From the NCBI GenBank assembly GCA_001599755.1, contig BCHX01000005.1, positions 504,800-568,799 of the forward strand: a DNA stretch of 64,000 nt, written 5' to 3'. A model generated the notes under the pieces. The model did no database searches. It was given only the letters and a program-made list of their open reading frames with translations, and was not told the DNA's origin. Positions 21,081-32,013 of this stretch are shown here, one piece after another. The stretch comes from Gliomastix tumulicola (lineage: Eukaryota; Ascomycota; Sordariomycetes; Hypocreales; Bionectriaceae). Position 1 is the stretch's first letter. Each line of letters opens with the position of its first letter. The position numbers and the translations under genes were made by a program.

Positions 21081-21937
21081 TGGAAAGTTTAATTTGTCGT
21101 GCAAAGTGGCGACCGGCCGGAGTGGCCCTGGAATTGATCTAATTAAGCGGAAGCAAATCCGGGTGGACCGTTTCAATCTGGTGCACGAATGTGTTCTCTT
21201 GCGTCAGCACGAGCTTGCTCTTTGGCGACATGGATCTCAGCTTCGTGAGCATGCTGTTCCTCGACGGTGGGCGTCGACGGTGGGCGATGTTTGCCTGTGC
21301 TTCCGCCACGGCCAATGACGTCGCCCGGCAGGCGCCTGTGACCACCTGCGCTCGGTCCAGCCGCCCCCACTGCCTGATTCCGTCCATCCGCGCCCATTCT
21401 GTCGATGCGTAGGCCATCGCGAGTGTTACCGTCGCCGCGCTGGCCACACGGTCCTTGGACAGTCATCCGCATCCGCCGTCGCGCCCCGGAGTCTGAGCCC
21501 CTGCTCTCTCTGTATCTCCTGTCCCTTGATGATCAGGGGCGCTTCGCCAGTGCGTTCGGGGTTCCGTCTCGATGCCAGCGCTGATGAGACGCAGCATCTC
21601 GCGGCTCGGCCACGCATGCCAAATATGCACATGCAGGAGCAACAGAGCTTGTCCTGCTGACCGTCGTCTTCTCGCTCTAAGGTGTTTGTTAGTAGGAGCC
21701 CGAACGGCGTCTAGGATAGGTGGAGGACTGGAACCTGGACAACGAACCGCAGTGGTTTCCTTACCACCGCCGACAAGGCGGCATCCCTGGTTGCCTAGAC
21801 GCGTTCCACGGTTTGGAAGTCATGACCTTCTGCTCTGCTGTATCATTTGGCTTTTTTTCGCTCGACTTTTCGAATGGCGGGCTCTTGGATGTCCGTCTGG
21901 GCCTCCACGCCGTCTTCTTACAGCAGCCCTCTGCGCG

Positions 21938-21990
<53 letters not shown>

Positions 21991-22788
21991 TACGCCCGTC
22001 CCTCGTCACTGTCAATGGCGCATCTTGAACAGTCGTCGCGGGCCGAGAGTTGTTCCCGGGGCCTTCAGGTCGATTGACGTCAGCCTGAAACCGATTGTGC
22101 TGGCGTACTCTGCGCTCTCCCACGGCTTCTTCCCCGAGTGGGTTGCAGAAGCTGCCAGAAGAAACGTTACGAATACGAGCAAAGGAGATTGTTACACCTT
22201 TCGTCGTTGCTTCTTCCGTTGTGCTGCGCTGCAGAGTAGGACATGCAGGCGAGTCCTCCACTTTTTCCCCTCTTCGTTTCATTGCACATTCGTATCACAC
22301 GCAGTCGAACAAATACTTCAGCTACGTGATCACCCATTTCTGGTGTGTTCCTGGCTCAACCTTTTCTTCAACCGCCTGCTGTCACACGCATGACGCGTCT
22401 ATTCATCATCCTTCATTTCCGGACGCTTCACCGCCTCCTAAAAGGGATAAGATATGACTTGGCCTGGGGGCTGAATATGCACACTATATTTAGTATTTGG
22501 GTGGTTGGTGTTGCACAATCAATAAACCTGCCTGCTGGCCTCAGGTATCAGTACCTTAGCGCTTACCTTGGGCACAACTATTAGTATCTGCCCAGGCCGC
22601 CCACATTCTTCGGTGTTGGCCTCACTTTTCTTCATCCTCCCATCTACCTATATTAGGTCCGCATTATCCGCCAGGGGAGGCCCTCCCTCTGGCCTCCTCC
22701 TACTATCTGAAGGGCCTCCCCTGGCATCCTCCTACCATCTGAAGCTGAGGCACGGGAGTTCTGCTTTGTTGAAAGAACTCCTGATGCC
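21081..22788. other. Intergenic with long C homopolymer
   Basis: No gene is convincing; the open frames at 21572-22393 include a translated poly-C run and are not supported. The 53-nt C tract is listed separately. The segment 22655-22740 contains a direct repeat of about 40 bp (AGGCCCTCCC...CTCCTACTATCTGAAG and GGGCCTCCCC...CTCCTACCATCTGAAG). Confidence 0.5.
21938..21990. repeat. 53-nt poly(C) homopolymer
   Basis: Uninterrupted run of 53 cytosines on the plus strand (poly-G on the minus strand). No coding frame of a recognised gene crosses it. Confidence 0.95.
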
Positions 22789-23025
22789 ATGTGGTTAACA
22801 CCGCTCCCAATGTCAACCGCTGGCCGTTCCAACGGCCTCGAGCTGGGAGAGACCCCCGACCTGTTTCGGAGACGGCGCCGACTCAGAGTCGAACTTTATT
22901 GTTTCTTGTGTCGCGACACGTTGTATGATTTCACCTCACGAGGCTCGTGTCCCCAATATCCGGACTTGGAACCGTGGCAGAAGGAAGTTCACTGCTGTAA
23001 GTTTGGCATCCAGGCGCGGAATCAG

Positions 23026-23056
<31 letters not shown>

Positions 23057-25311
23057 CGATGACGATGCAGTCTTTCGCAGGCCTATCCACGATTTGCACC
23101 CCAGCCAGTGGCCTCTCGAGCTCCACAGAGTTGATCTTGACAACGATCAGCCGGGGTACGGGAACGAGGCGCTTGCCCACGGGGACTTCGACTTTTGCAG
23201 GTGTCGACGGAACTGCGGCCGTTGCGACGCTGAACACAGCGTCAACTTTGCACATGTCCCTTGCGTGGAGTACTTGAGGGAGACGCGCACCCATGAGATG
23301 TGCTATACTGCCTGCCTGTGGGAGCTGCTTCAAGCAGCTCGACCCTTGCTCCCCTGGGAGCAGTCTTGCATCACCATGCATCCGAGGCTCCCCTCAGATC
23401 TGCCTTATCTGCCTCGCTTTGAACGGACGACAGAGTTGGGGGGCCTCATTCATGACATTGGCATGGAGCTGCCCATCGAGATCCAGCACATCATCTTTGG
23501 GCTCGTTCCTGGCTCGTTCAAGGCTGTCTGCCGGGCCGAGTCAGTCTACACGAGCCTTGCCGATCTCGCTCTGGGCCCGCTCTCTGCTTACAACACGTCG
23601 AACACATGGATGCCTCTGCTGTATGCTCCTCGACTCACAACCTTGCACGCCTCCTCTACGACAATACTACGCGAGGCCTGCCTGACACAAGTCTCAGACC
23701 AGCCCCTTGATGTCTGCATCGATATCGAAGATCGACCGGTTTGGGGAATACAAGCGGCTCTTGGGACGTACGGCGTCTGCGGGATAACGGTTCTGCATCA
23801 AGATGGCTCGCGGTCACCCTGGCTTGGCTCTGGTCGAGGCAAGTTTTTCAGCACTTTCGAGTGTCGAGATCTGGAGAGGCTCGTTGTACAGTCAGACGTA
23901 AGTGGAAGATGGCCCCGAAGCCCTCACCCCGAACCTAATCAGAGCGGTCCTAGGGCTTTAAAATCGTCCGAGTCTACGCCCATGACCTTTACGACAATGG
24001 CCTCTTGTCAAGTACGGGCAATGGCTTCTTGTCAAGTACGGGCAATGGCTTCTTGTCAAGTATGGACAATGGCTTCTTGTCAAGTATGGGGCAAGGATTG
24101 GCTTCCGTGCTCTGGGATTGCGACAATCTTGACGGACCCAAGAATACGCTGCGCCACCTGCTGATCGACTCTGGCTCCTCCGATTCTCGTATCCTTCACT
24201 ATCCGAATACACGCCTGGCACAGTACTTAGAGATCCCTTCTCGGGGTCGGGGTATTCAGTGCATCACCTTGCACTGCACACCTCACGGCATCAGCCGGAT
24301 TCGGCTGAATGGGACACAGCATGATACTATCGGGCTGCCCCTTCCAAACGCATGCCTGATAACAGCCTACTTCTACCCAGGCGAGTTCATCGCGGCCATT
24401 TTCCACGTCACCGAGAGCATCTACACCCAGGCCTCTTTTCAGGGCCACTATATCACGGTACGGCTCCCCCCCTCCCCCCCTCTGATCATCTACTTGTGTA
24501 GGAAAGCTTAGTCTGACCGCCAAACCAGATCGTCACATCCTTGAACCGTACTCTGTACTTCGGAACGCAGTATCTGATCCAACAATCCCTTCGGCAGCTC
24601 CGCCCCCCAGTTCACATATATGGAGTCGCAGATCATGGACGGGGGCCTATCGTCGGCTTGTCCATTGATCCAACCACATCCGGGCCCGGCGGGCTGCGCA
24701 CCATCGGCACCACAAGGCCTAGCATTGCCGACACTCAAGAGATTGAGTACACTTATCCCGCGGCCCTCAACATCCCAATGGCCCCGTCCGAAATAGGGTT
24801 GACTTTTAACCACAACACTCCAGGCATGTTTCTGAGCCAGGCATCCATGAAAGACATTAAGGCTCTTGACGTTCAACGGCGTGGTGATCGTTGCACAGGC
24901 CTCTGCATTCTCCACAGCAACGGCCACCGTCAGACACTGGGGCAGTGGGATCAGTCAGAGATGGGATCCGTCTGGCGGATCTATGAGGCCGATGTAGATA
25001 GCGATGAGTTGGAATCCTTGACTTTTGTATACCAGCTAAGAGCCAACCTCTGGGACAGGCATGTCACGGATATCTACCCTGGCCAAGCACGCGGGCAGAT
25101 AACCAACACATATACTTGGACAAATGAGGACGCGGTATGAAATGGACCCCCAGCTTTCGAAGATAGCAGGCTAACATGTATCTAGGAACTTGCTTGGTGG
25201 TTTAGTTTCGAATCCGATCATCTCGAGTACTATCAGAGCACGACACGCAGGATAGCGGTCTCCTATAGAACCCCTCAGCACAACATCGTGCATCTCCCCA
25301 CTGAGTACTAG
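22789..25311 (+). CDS. F-box-like fungal protein of unknown function, five exons
   Basis: Exons 22789-22996, 23071-23897, 23954-24457, 24529-25134 and 25186-25311 join in frame to 756 aa. All four introns have good donors (GTAAGT, GTAAGT, GTACGG, GTATGA) and YAG acceptors; intron 1 carries (CA)n. Visible: an N-terminal Cys pair CFLCRD, a Cys-rich FCRCRRNCGRCDAEH segment, and MELPIEIQHIIFGLVP, which resembles the start of an F-box (possible Skp1 binding). An in-frame tandem NGFLSS(T/M)(G/D) octapeptide array follows, then a long beta-rich C-terminal half ending HLPTEY. If the F-box reading is right, it would be a substrate adaptor of an SCF ubiquitin ligase; that is inference. An alternative start is MSTAGRSNGL at 22810. 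Confidence 0.75.
23995..24091 (+). repeat. 24-bp in-frame tandem repeat, 4 copies
   Basis: Unit GGCTTCTTGTCAAGTACGGG plus CAAT, the last copies with TATGGACAAT/TATGGGGCAA. It encodes NGFLSSTG, NGFLSSTG, NGFLSSMD, NGFLSSMG in the F-box-like gene, so the period is a multiple of three. Confidence 0.85.
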
Positions 25312-25702
25312 TAGCCAGCCTTCCTTCCGAGAAGGAATGGCTTGTCCTAGATACGTACTAGCTAGTTAATGTTGCTTTGATATTTCTTCAGGGGTTTTTT
25401 TTCCTGCTCTGCCTTTTCTTAGGATGTAATGAATGAGGAAAAGCAAAAAGGTTGCGAGGTTCAATTGGTGCTCCTTCCCCCCGTCTTTCACCTCTCCAGA
25501 ATTTATCACGTGACTTCGTGACAGCCTTTATCTGCCTTGGCTCCACGTCTTTGTGAATAACTAAGAGCCGAGTCGCGTCATCCAACCAAGTGACCTTTCT
25601 GCTCTAAACCCAAGACCTGCCTGCCTGCGAAGTGCATACTTACCCATGCTAGGCCTCATGCCTGGTGTTCCCCGAATCGATGGATTTATGCCATAGACAG
25701 AG
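25312..25702. other. Intergenic between F-box-like gene and REV3
   Basis: 391-base spacer with the 3' end of the upstream gene and the REV3 promoter/leader. A CACGTGA word lies at about 25507. No gene seen. Confidence 0.5.
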
Positions 25703-28700
25703 ATGGACTCCTTCCGGGTCAGGCTGAACTGCATCGATCACTACCAAGCAACGCCGACGGCGTATGACCCCCAGCTGCGCAATGACATCCGACCCTCGCA
25801 GGTTGCAAAGGGGCCGAAGGTGCCAGTGATCAGGGTCTTCGGCTCGACGGAGACGGGGCAGAAGGTGTGCGCGCATATCCACGGCGCCTTTCCGTACCTC
25901 TATGTCGAGTACCCGGGCAACCCGGATCCTGACCAGGGTGAGTTTTGACGTCAACCCCCCCCCAAGGTAGGTAGCTTTGAGCTGCTCGCTAATCTAATTT
26001 CCCCAAAGTCGGTGCCTTCATCTACCGCCTGCACCTGTCCATCGACCATGCGCTGGCCGTGAGCTACCGCAGGGACCAGTTCGGCCAGAATGTCCGCTAC
26101 GTGGCCCGCATCACCCTCGTCAAGGGGATCCCCTTCTACGGCTTCCACGTGGGCTACCGCTTCTTCCTCAAGATCTACATGTTCAACCCCGTCGTCATGA
26201 CCCGGCTGGCCGACCTCCTGCAGCAGGGCGTCATCATGAAGCGCCAGTTCCAGCCGTACGAGGCGCACCTGCAGTTCCTGCTGCAGTTCATGACCGACTA
26301 CAACCTGTACGGCTGCGACTATCTGGAGTCGTGCAGGACGAGGTTCCGCGCGCCGATCCCCGTCCGCGAGGAGGAGGAGGAGTCGAGCTCGCCGCATCTG
26401 TGGCACAGCCAGTCCATCTCGCCAGAGCAGGTGACGGATGACATTGCGGGCTTGCCCCGCGTCAGCCACTGCTCCGTGGAAGTCGACATCTGCGTGCACG
26501 ATATCACGAACCGCCGCTCGGTCAAGGAACGGCGGCTGCATCACGACTTTGTGGAGCGCAAGACTCCCCTGCCCGCGGACCTCAAACTGGTGCACAGCAT
26601 GGCGGGATTGTGGAAAGACGAGGCGAAGCGTCGGCAGCGACAGATGCCGCCGGCCGCGGAACAGGGCAACTCCCCGCCCTTCGACCCCGAGGTTCTCGTC
26701 ACGATGTCTGCGGACCCGCGCGACTCGCAACCCATGGGGTGGCTCCACGAGGAAGAGTATCGCGATCTTATTCGCGAGCTGATCAAGGCCGAGGAGGAGG
26801 AGGATCCAAGTGCTGAGGCACCCACCTTTGAGAGTTTTTCCAAGCGCACGGCGTTCGAGAAATCGGTCAAGACTGTGCTGGAGTCCGTGGAGGACCTGCA
26901 TCCAAGCACGCTGATGCCGGTCTTGGGGCTTCCCACAGATGTCTCGGATGCTGAGGCCAAGTCGTCAGCAAGCAATGTTGAGGTCGATGATGGTAATATT
27001 AAGCTATCTCAGCCCGGCGACGAGGACTTTTATCCCATAGATTCGGACGAGGAGGAGCTCTTCCGGCAGCTGGAAATCCCGGAGAAGCTCGAGACACCCG
27101 CTCGAAAGGCAGAAACAACGCAAACAACGCCTGTCCTGGACAAGTTCAGGACGACTGCCAGTACTTCCCAAGACAAAACCGGAACAACTACTACCAGTGC
27201 TCTTCCTAACAAAATCAGCTCTACTACCGGGGCTATCTCAGACAAGATCGGCACGGCCCCTATTTCTATCCCGGACAAGATTGACCCGACTCACAGTGAC
27301 GAAGAAGACGCGTTTTCTCCCTTTCCTAGTTTCGAAACAGATATGCTGGAGCCTCGAGGTGTCCTGGAGCCTCAAGATGTCCCAGAGCCTCGAGATATCT
27401 TAGAGCGTCAAGGTGTCGTGGAGCGTCGAGATGTTGTAGAGCGTCGAGATGTTGCGGAGCCCCGAGATGTCCCGGAGCCTCGAGTTGTCCCGGAGTCTCG
27501 AGATGTCTTGGAGCGTCGAGGTGTCGTGGGGCTCTGCAAGAGCGGCCTGCACACGGAGGAACTCGCAAGGGTTCCAGTCTTGAAGAAGCTTCTGTCCGTT
27601 GCGGAGGAGCGAGGAGCCATCAGCCGAGCATCCCGCTGGTCGCCGACGATGTTGGCCGAGTTCAGTGTAAAGAGAAAACTCGCCGACTCCCCAGAGGTGC
27701 CGGCTGCCAAGCGAGCAAGACGCGATGTGGTCATGGCACCACCACCGAGCTCCCAGCCTAGGGAGGGCGAATGGATTCCTGAACCTGGGCAGCGGTCTCC
27801 TGAAAGCGAACCGTCGTCGCCTGAGTTGGATTCTACATCCTCTAGGAAAGCGAAGCTGGCAAGATTCCTCGTAGGACCTGCAGATCAGTCCTTGGGGACT
27901 ACAGATGAAGACCAGTCTTTCGGGACTGCATCTGGTTCTCAGGGCGCTGCGACATTCGACAATCTACAGCAAAGTCAGAGTCAGACGTCTCACTTTCAGC
28001 CATCGCACAGCCAACAGACTCCGTCGACTCCGTCTTCCTCTCCAAAGGTTAAGAACGATTCCCAGTCACTATACCCCGGCTTCGACTTGACATCGTCATT
28101 CCTGGCCTCTTCTCCCCTATCTATCGATGAGCCAGAGCCAGAGCCAGAACCAGAGCCAGCACCAGATTCAGAACCAGAGCCAGAACCACCGACGGACCTA
28201 GAAGAGATGCAGTCCGCGCTCGCAGACTGCGCTCCAGACTCCAACATACTCATCTACGGAGTGCCACCCCCGGCTGCCGACACAGCCGTAGAGGGCCTGC
28301 AGGAGGGCGGACTGCCCGGCGTAATCTACCGGGATCCTTTCTACGGCAGGGAGAGGGACGTGCCGCCTCGGAGCCGCGAGTACGCTGGGCGCGCGTTCCG
28401 TCTCGAGGGGAAGACTATCGCCTACCTGCCGGATTTTGACCCGACAGGGCTCAGAGTCCCCAAGTCCGCGCTGAGCAAAGACATTGACGCGGAGAAGGCG
28501 GCCATCCGGGAGGAGAGACGCAGACGAAAAGAGAATTGCACCATCAAGAGCTGGGAGATTGCCAAGGTTCCCCCGTCGTACGAGGAAGTCAGCGCCTGGT
28601 GGGACAGGAGGCAGAAAGCGGCCCGGGCTAAGCAACGCCGCAGCAGCTCTTCGCACGGCCACAACTTGCAAAGGAAGAGAGTGCATGGGAAAGGCCCGCA

Positions 28701-31700
28701 CGCGAACGGCCTGCGTTGGAACAGCGCAAGTTCTTGGAACAATGTACAAGGTAACGTCTTTCAAAGGAACTTTCTAGGAGACAACTTGGAACCTGACAGC
28801 TCTCAAGGTAACGAAAGGGACATCTCGCAAGGAGATGGGTCGCAAGATAACAACTGGCAGGAGGAAGACTCGCAAGGAGATGGATCGCAAGATAACAACT
28901 GGCAGGAGGAAGACTCGCGAGCAGCCAAGTCACAAGGAGCCAACTGGCAGGGGGAAGACTCACAAGGAGCCAACTCGCAGGATGACAACTCGCAGGAGGA
29001 AGACTCACAAGGAGCCAACTCGCAGGATGACAACACGCAAGGCAACAACACGCGAGGCGACAACACGCAAGACAGCCCCGTCCATTCGACGCAGACGACC
29101 AGGCGCTACCTCTCCCAGATCGACGGCCCAACACCAAAGAACAAGCACGGCTTCGCATACTCGCAGAAGAACAAGTCAACGAGCGTGCAGCACGAGGTGC
29201 AGTACATGAGCACGATGAGCGTCGAGGTGCACGTCAACACGCGGGGCAAGTTGGTGCCGAACCCGGAGCACGACGAGGTGCAGTGCGTCTTCTGGTCCGT
29301 CAAGTCGGACGACACGACGCTGAACAGCCAGAACACCTCGGGCGAAGGCGACGCGGTGCAGTCGGGCGTAGTCGTTGTGTGCACCGAAGACATCATGTTC
29401 GAGCGCATTCGGCGGCAGTGCGCAGGGGGGCAGGTGATGGCCGAGAGCTCGGAGCTGGACCTCCTGGTGCGTCTCGTCGAGATCGTGCGGACCAACGACC
29501 CCGACGTGCTCACGGGATACGAGGTGCACAGCGGCTCGTGGGGGTACCTGATTGAGCGGGCGCGGACCAAGTACGAGTACAACCTCTGCGACGAGTTCTC
29601 GCGGATGAAGACGGAGTCGCACGGACGGTTCGGGCGCGAGAACGACCGGTGGGGGTTCAACACGACGTCGACGATCCGGGTGACGGGGCGGCACATGATC
29701 AACATCTGGCGGGCGATGCGCGGGGAGCTGAACCTGCTGCAGTACACGATGGAGAACGTGGTGTGGCACCTGCTGCACCGGCGCATCCCGCACTACTCGT
29801 GGCGGACGCTGACGGCGTGGTACACGAGCGGGCGGACGGGAGATCTCGTGCGGCTGTTGCAGTACTACAGCATCCGGACGCGGCTGGACCTCGAGATCCT
29901 CGAGGCCAACGACGTCGTCGCGCGGACGAGCGAGCAGGCGCGGCTGCTGGGCGTGGACTTCTTCTCCGTCTTCTCGCGCGGGTCGCAGTTCAAGGTCGAG
30001 TCCATCATGTTCCGGATCGCCAAGCCGGAGAATCTGCTGCTGGTGAGTCCCAGCCGGCGGCAGGTGGGCGGGCAGAACGCGCTCGAGTGCCTGCCGCTGG
30101 TGATGGAGCCGCAGTCGGCCTTTTACACGAGCCCGGTGGTGGTGCTCGACTTCCAGAGCCTGTACCCGAGCGTGATGATTGCGTACAACTACTGCTACTC
30201 GACGTTCCTGGGCCGCATCACCGACTGGCGCGGGATGAACAAGATGGGGTTCACGCGGTACGAGCGGCAGAGGGGGATGCTGGGCCTGCTGCAGGAGCAC
30301 ATCAACGTCGCGCCCAACGGCATGATGTACGTCAAGCCCGAGATCCGCAAGTCGCTGCTGGCCAAGATGCTCACCGAGATCCTCGAGACGCGCGTCATGG
30401 TCAAGAGCGGGATGAAGCGGGACAAGGACGACCGCGCGCTGCAGCAGCTGCTCAACAACCGGCAGCTGGCGCTCAAGCTGCTGGCCAACGTGACGTACGG
30501 GTACACGTCGGCGTCCTTCTCGGGCCGGATGCCGTGCTCGGAGATTGCGGACAGCATCGTGCAGACGGGGCGGGAGACGCTGGAGCGCGCCGTCGCGCAC
30601 ATCCACACGGTCGAGCGCTGGGGCGCCGAGGTCGTGTACGGCGACACGGACAGCCTGTTTATCCATCTGCGCGGCCGGACGCGGGCGCAGGCGTTTGAGA
30701 TTGGCAGCGAGATCGCCAAGGCCATCACGGACATGAACCCGCGGCCCATCAAGCTCAAGTTCGAGAAGGTGTACCACCCGTGCGTGCTGCTGACCAAGAA
30801 GCGCTACGTCGGGTACAAGTACGAGAGCGCCGACCAGGTCAGGCCCGAGTTCGACGCCAAGGGCATCGAGACGGTGCGGCGCGACGGCACGCCCGCGGAG
30901 CAGAAGATCGAGGAGAAGCTGCTGCGGCTGCTGTTCGAGACGTCGGACCTCAGCCGCATCAAGCGCTTCTTCCAGGTCCAGTGCGGCAAGATGATGCGCG
31001 GCAACGTGTCGATCCAGGACTTTTGCTTCGCGCGCGAGGTCCGGCTGGGCACGTACTCGGACAGGGGGGGCGCGCCGCCGCCCGCGGGCGCGCTCATCAG
31101 CACGCGCAAGATGCTCGCGGACGCGCGGGCCGAGCCGCAGTACGGCGAGCGCGTGCCGTACGTCGTGGTGGCGGGGGCGCCGGGGGCGAGGCTGGTCGAC
31201 CGCTGCGTGAGCCCCGAGGACCTGCTGGAGAAGCCGCACCTGCGGCTGGACGCCGAGTACTACATCTCCAAGAACCTGATCCCGCCGCTGGAGCGCATCT
31301 TCAACCTGGTGGGCGCGCACGTGCGCGGCTGGTACGACGAGATGCCCAAGGTGCGGCGCATCCACCACGTCGTGCCTCATGTGTTGGGCGCCGGCGGCAC
31401 CGCCAAGAGGCAGATGACGCTGGAGTCGTTTCTGCAGTCGACGCACTGCACCGTCTGCAGGAGGCGCTTCAAGCCGCAGGGCACCAACCAGCTGTGCCGG
31501 CGGTGCAGGCGCAACGTGCCCAGGACGCTGACGATGCTGCAGGGGCGGGTGCAGGTCGCGGAGCGGCGGTACGAGGAGGACCTGAGCATCTGCCGCAGCT
31601 GCGCGGGACTCGGGCCGCTGGAGGAGGTCAAGTGCGACAGCAAGGACTGCCCCGTGTTCTGGAAGCGGACGCGGCATCTGGGCAAGCTGCGCACGGAGAA

Positions 31701-31767
31701 GAGTGTGAACGAGCCGGCCATCAAGTCGCTGCTCGAGGGCGTCGAGAGGTCGGCTCTGCAGTGGTAG
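25703..31767 (+). CDS. REV3: DNA polymerase zeta catalytic subunit REV3
   Basis: Error-prone family-B polymerase for translesion synthesis, working with REV7 and Pol31/Pol32; nuclear. Two exons, 25703-25937 and 26009-31767; the junction gives PDPDQ-VGAFIYRLHLSIDHA. The product is 1997 aa. The N-terminal ~250 residues are the Rev3 N-terminal domain (FGSTETGQKVCAHIHGAFPYLYVEY). A long low-complexity middle follows with hexapeptide repeats and Ser/Gln/Asp-rich repeats. The polymerase domain has motif A DFQSLYPSV (from D1459), motif B KLLANVTYGY, motif C YGDTDS (1622-1627) and KKRYVGYKY. The C-terminus has two Cys clusters: CTVC/CRRC (from C1892) and CRSC/CDSKDC (from C1940), the latter the expected Fe-S site that binds Pol31. 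Longer than yeast REV3 because of the middle region. GC3 is very high from 29.2 kb on. Confidence 0.96.
27345..27530 (+). repeat. 18-bp in-frame repeats in REV3 middle region
   Basis: About ten degenerate copies of an 18-bp unit encoding (L/P/V)E(P/R)(R/Q)(D/G)V, such as LEPRGV, LEPQDV, PEPRDI, VERRDV. They lie in the non-catalytic linker between the N-terminal and polymerase domains. Confidence 0.85.
28815..29075 (+). repeat. Ser/Gln/Asp/Asn-rich coding repeats in REV3
   Basis: Imperfect tandem copies encoding SQGDGSQDNNWQEED and shorter SQGANSQDDN units, directly upstream of the conserved polymerase domain. Confidence 0.8.
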
Positions 31768-32013
31768 TAGCATGTCATGTCAATGTCAGTAGTAGGGACG
31801 GCGAGCAGTGAAGATCTATCTGTCTGTGTATTCATGGTACTCAGGCCGCGGTCAGGCGCTGCCTCAGCTACAAGGGAGGGCCAACGCTCTACTCCCAGGT
31901 AGTGGTACCTAAATCATAACTAAACTTCCGAGAACCCAAAAGGAAAATGAAAAGGAAAAGGAAATCAAACCCAAACCCAAACCAGAACCCAAGGCACGAC
32001 TGTCGAATGCTAG

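Noticed and set aside
21572..22393. 273-codon frame with a poly-Pro stretch
   Set aside because: The frame survives because the 53-nt C tract is stop-free in every frame; no splice or family support on either side.
29176..31773. Open frame of 865 codons antisense to REV3
   Set aside because: Mirrors the GC3-rich polymerase domain codons; the sense strand carries unmistakable family-B motifs and the antisense product is Arg/His/Leu/Pro-rich with no domain.
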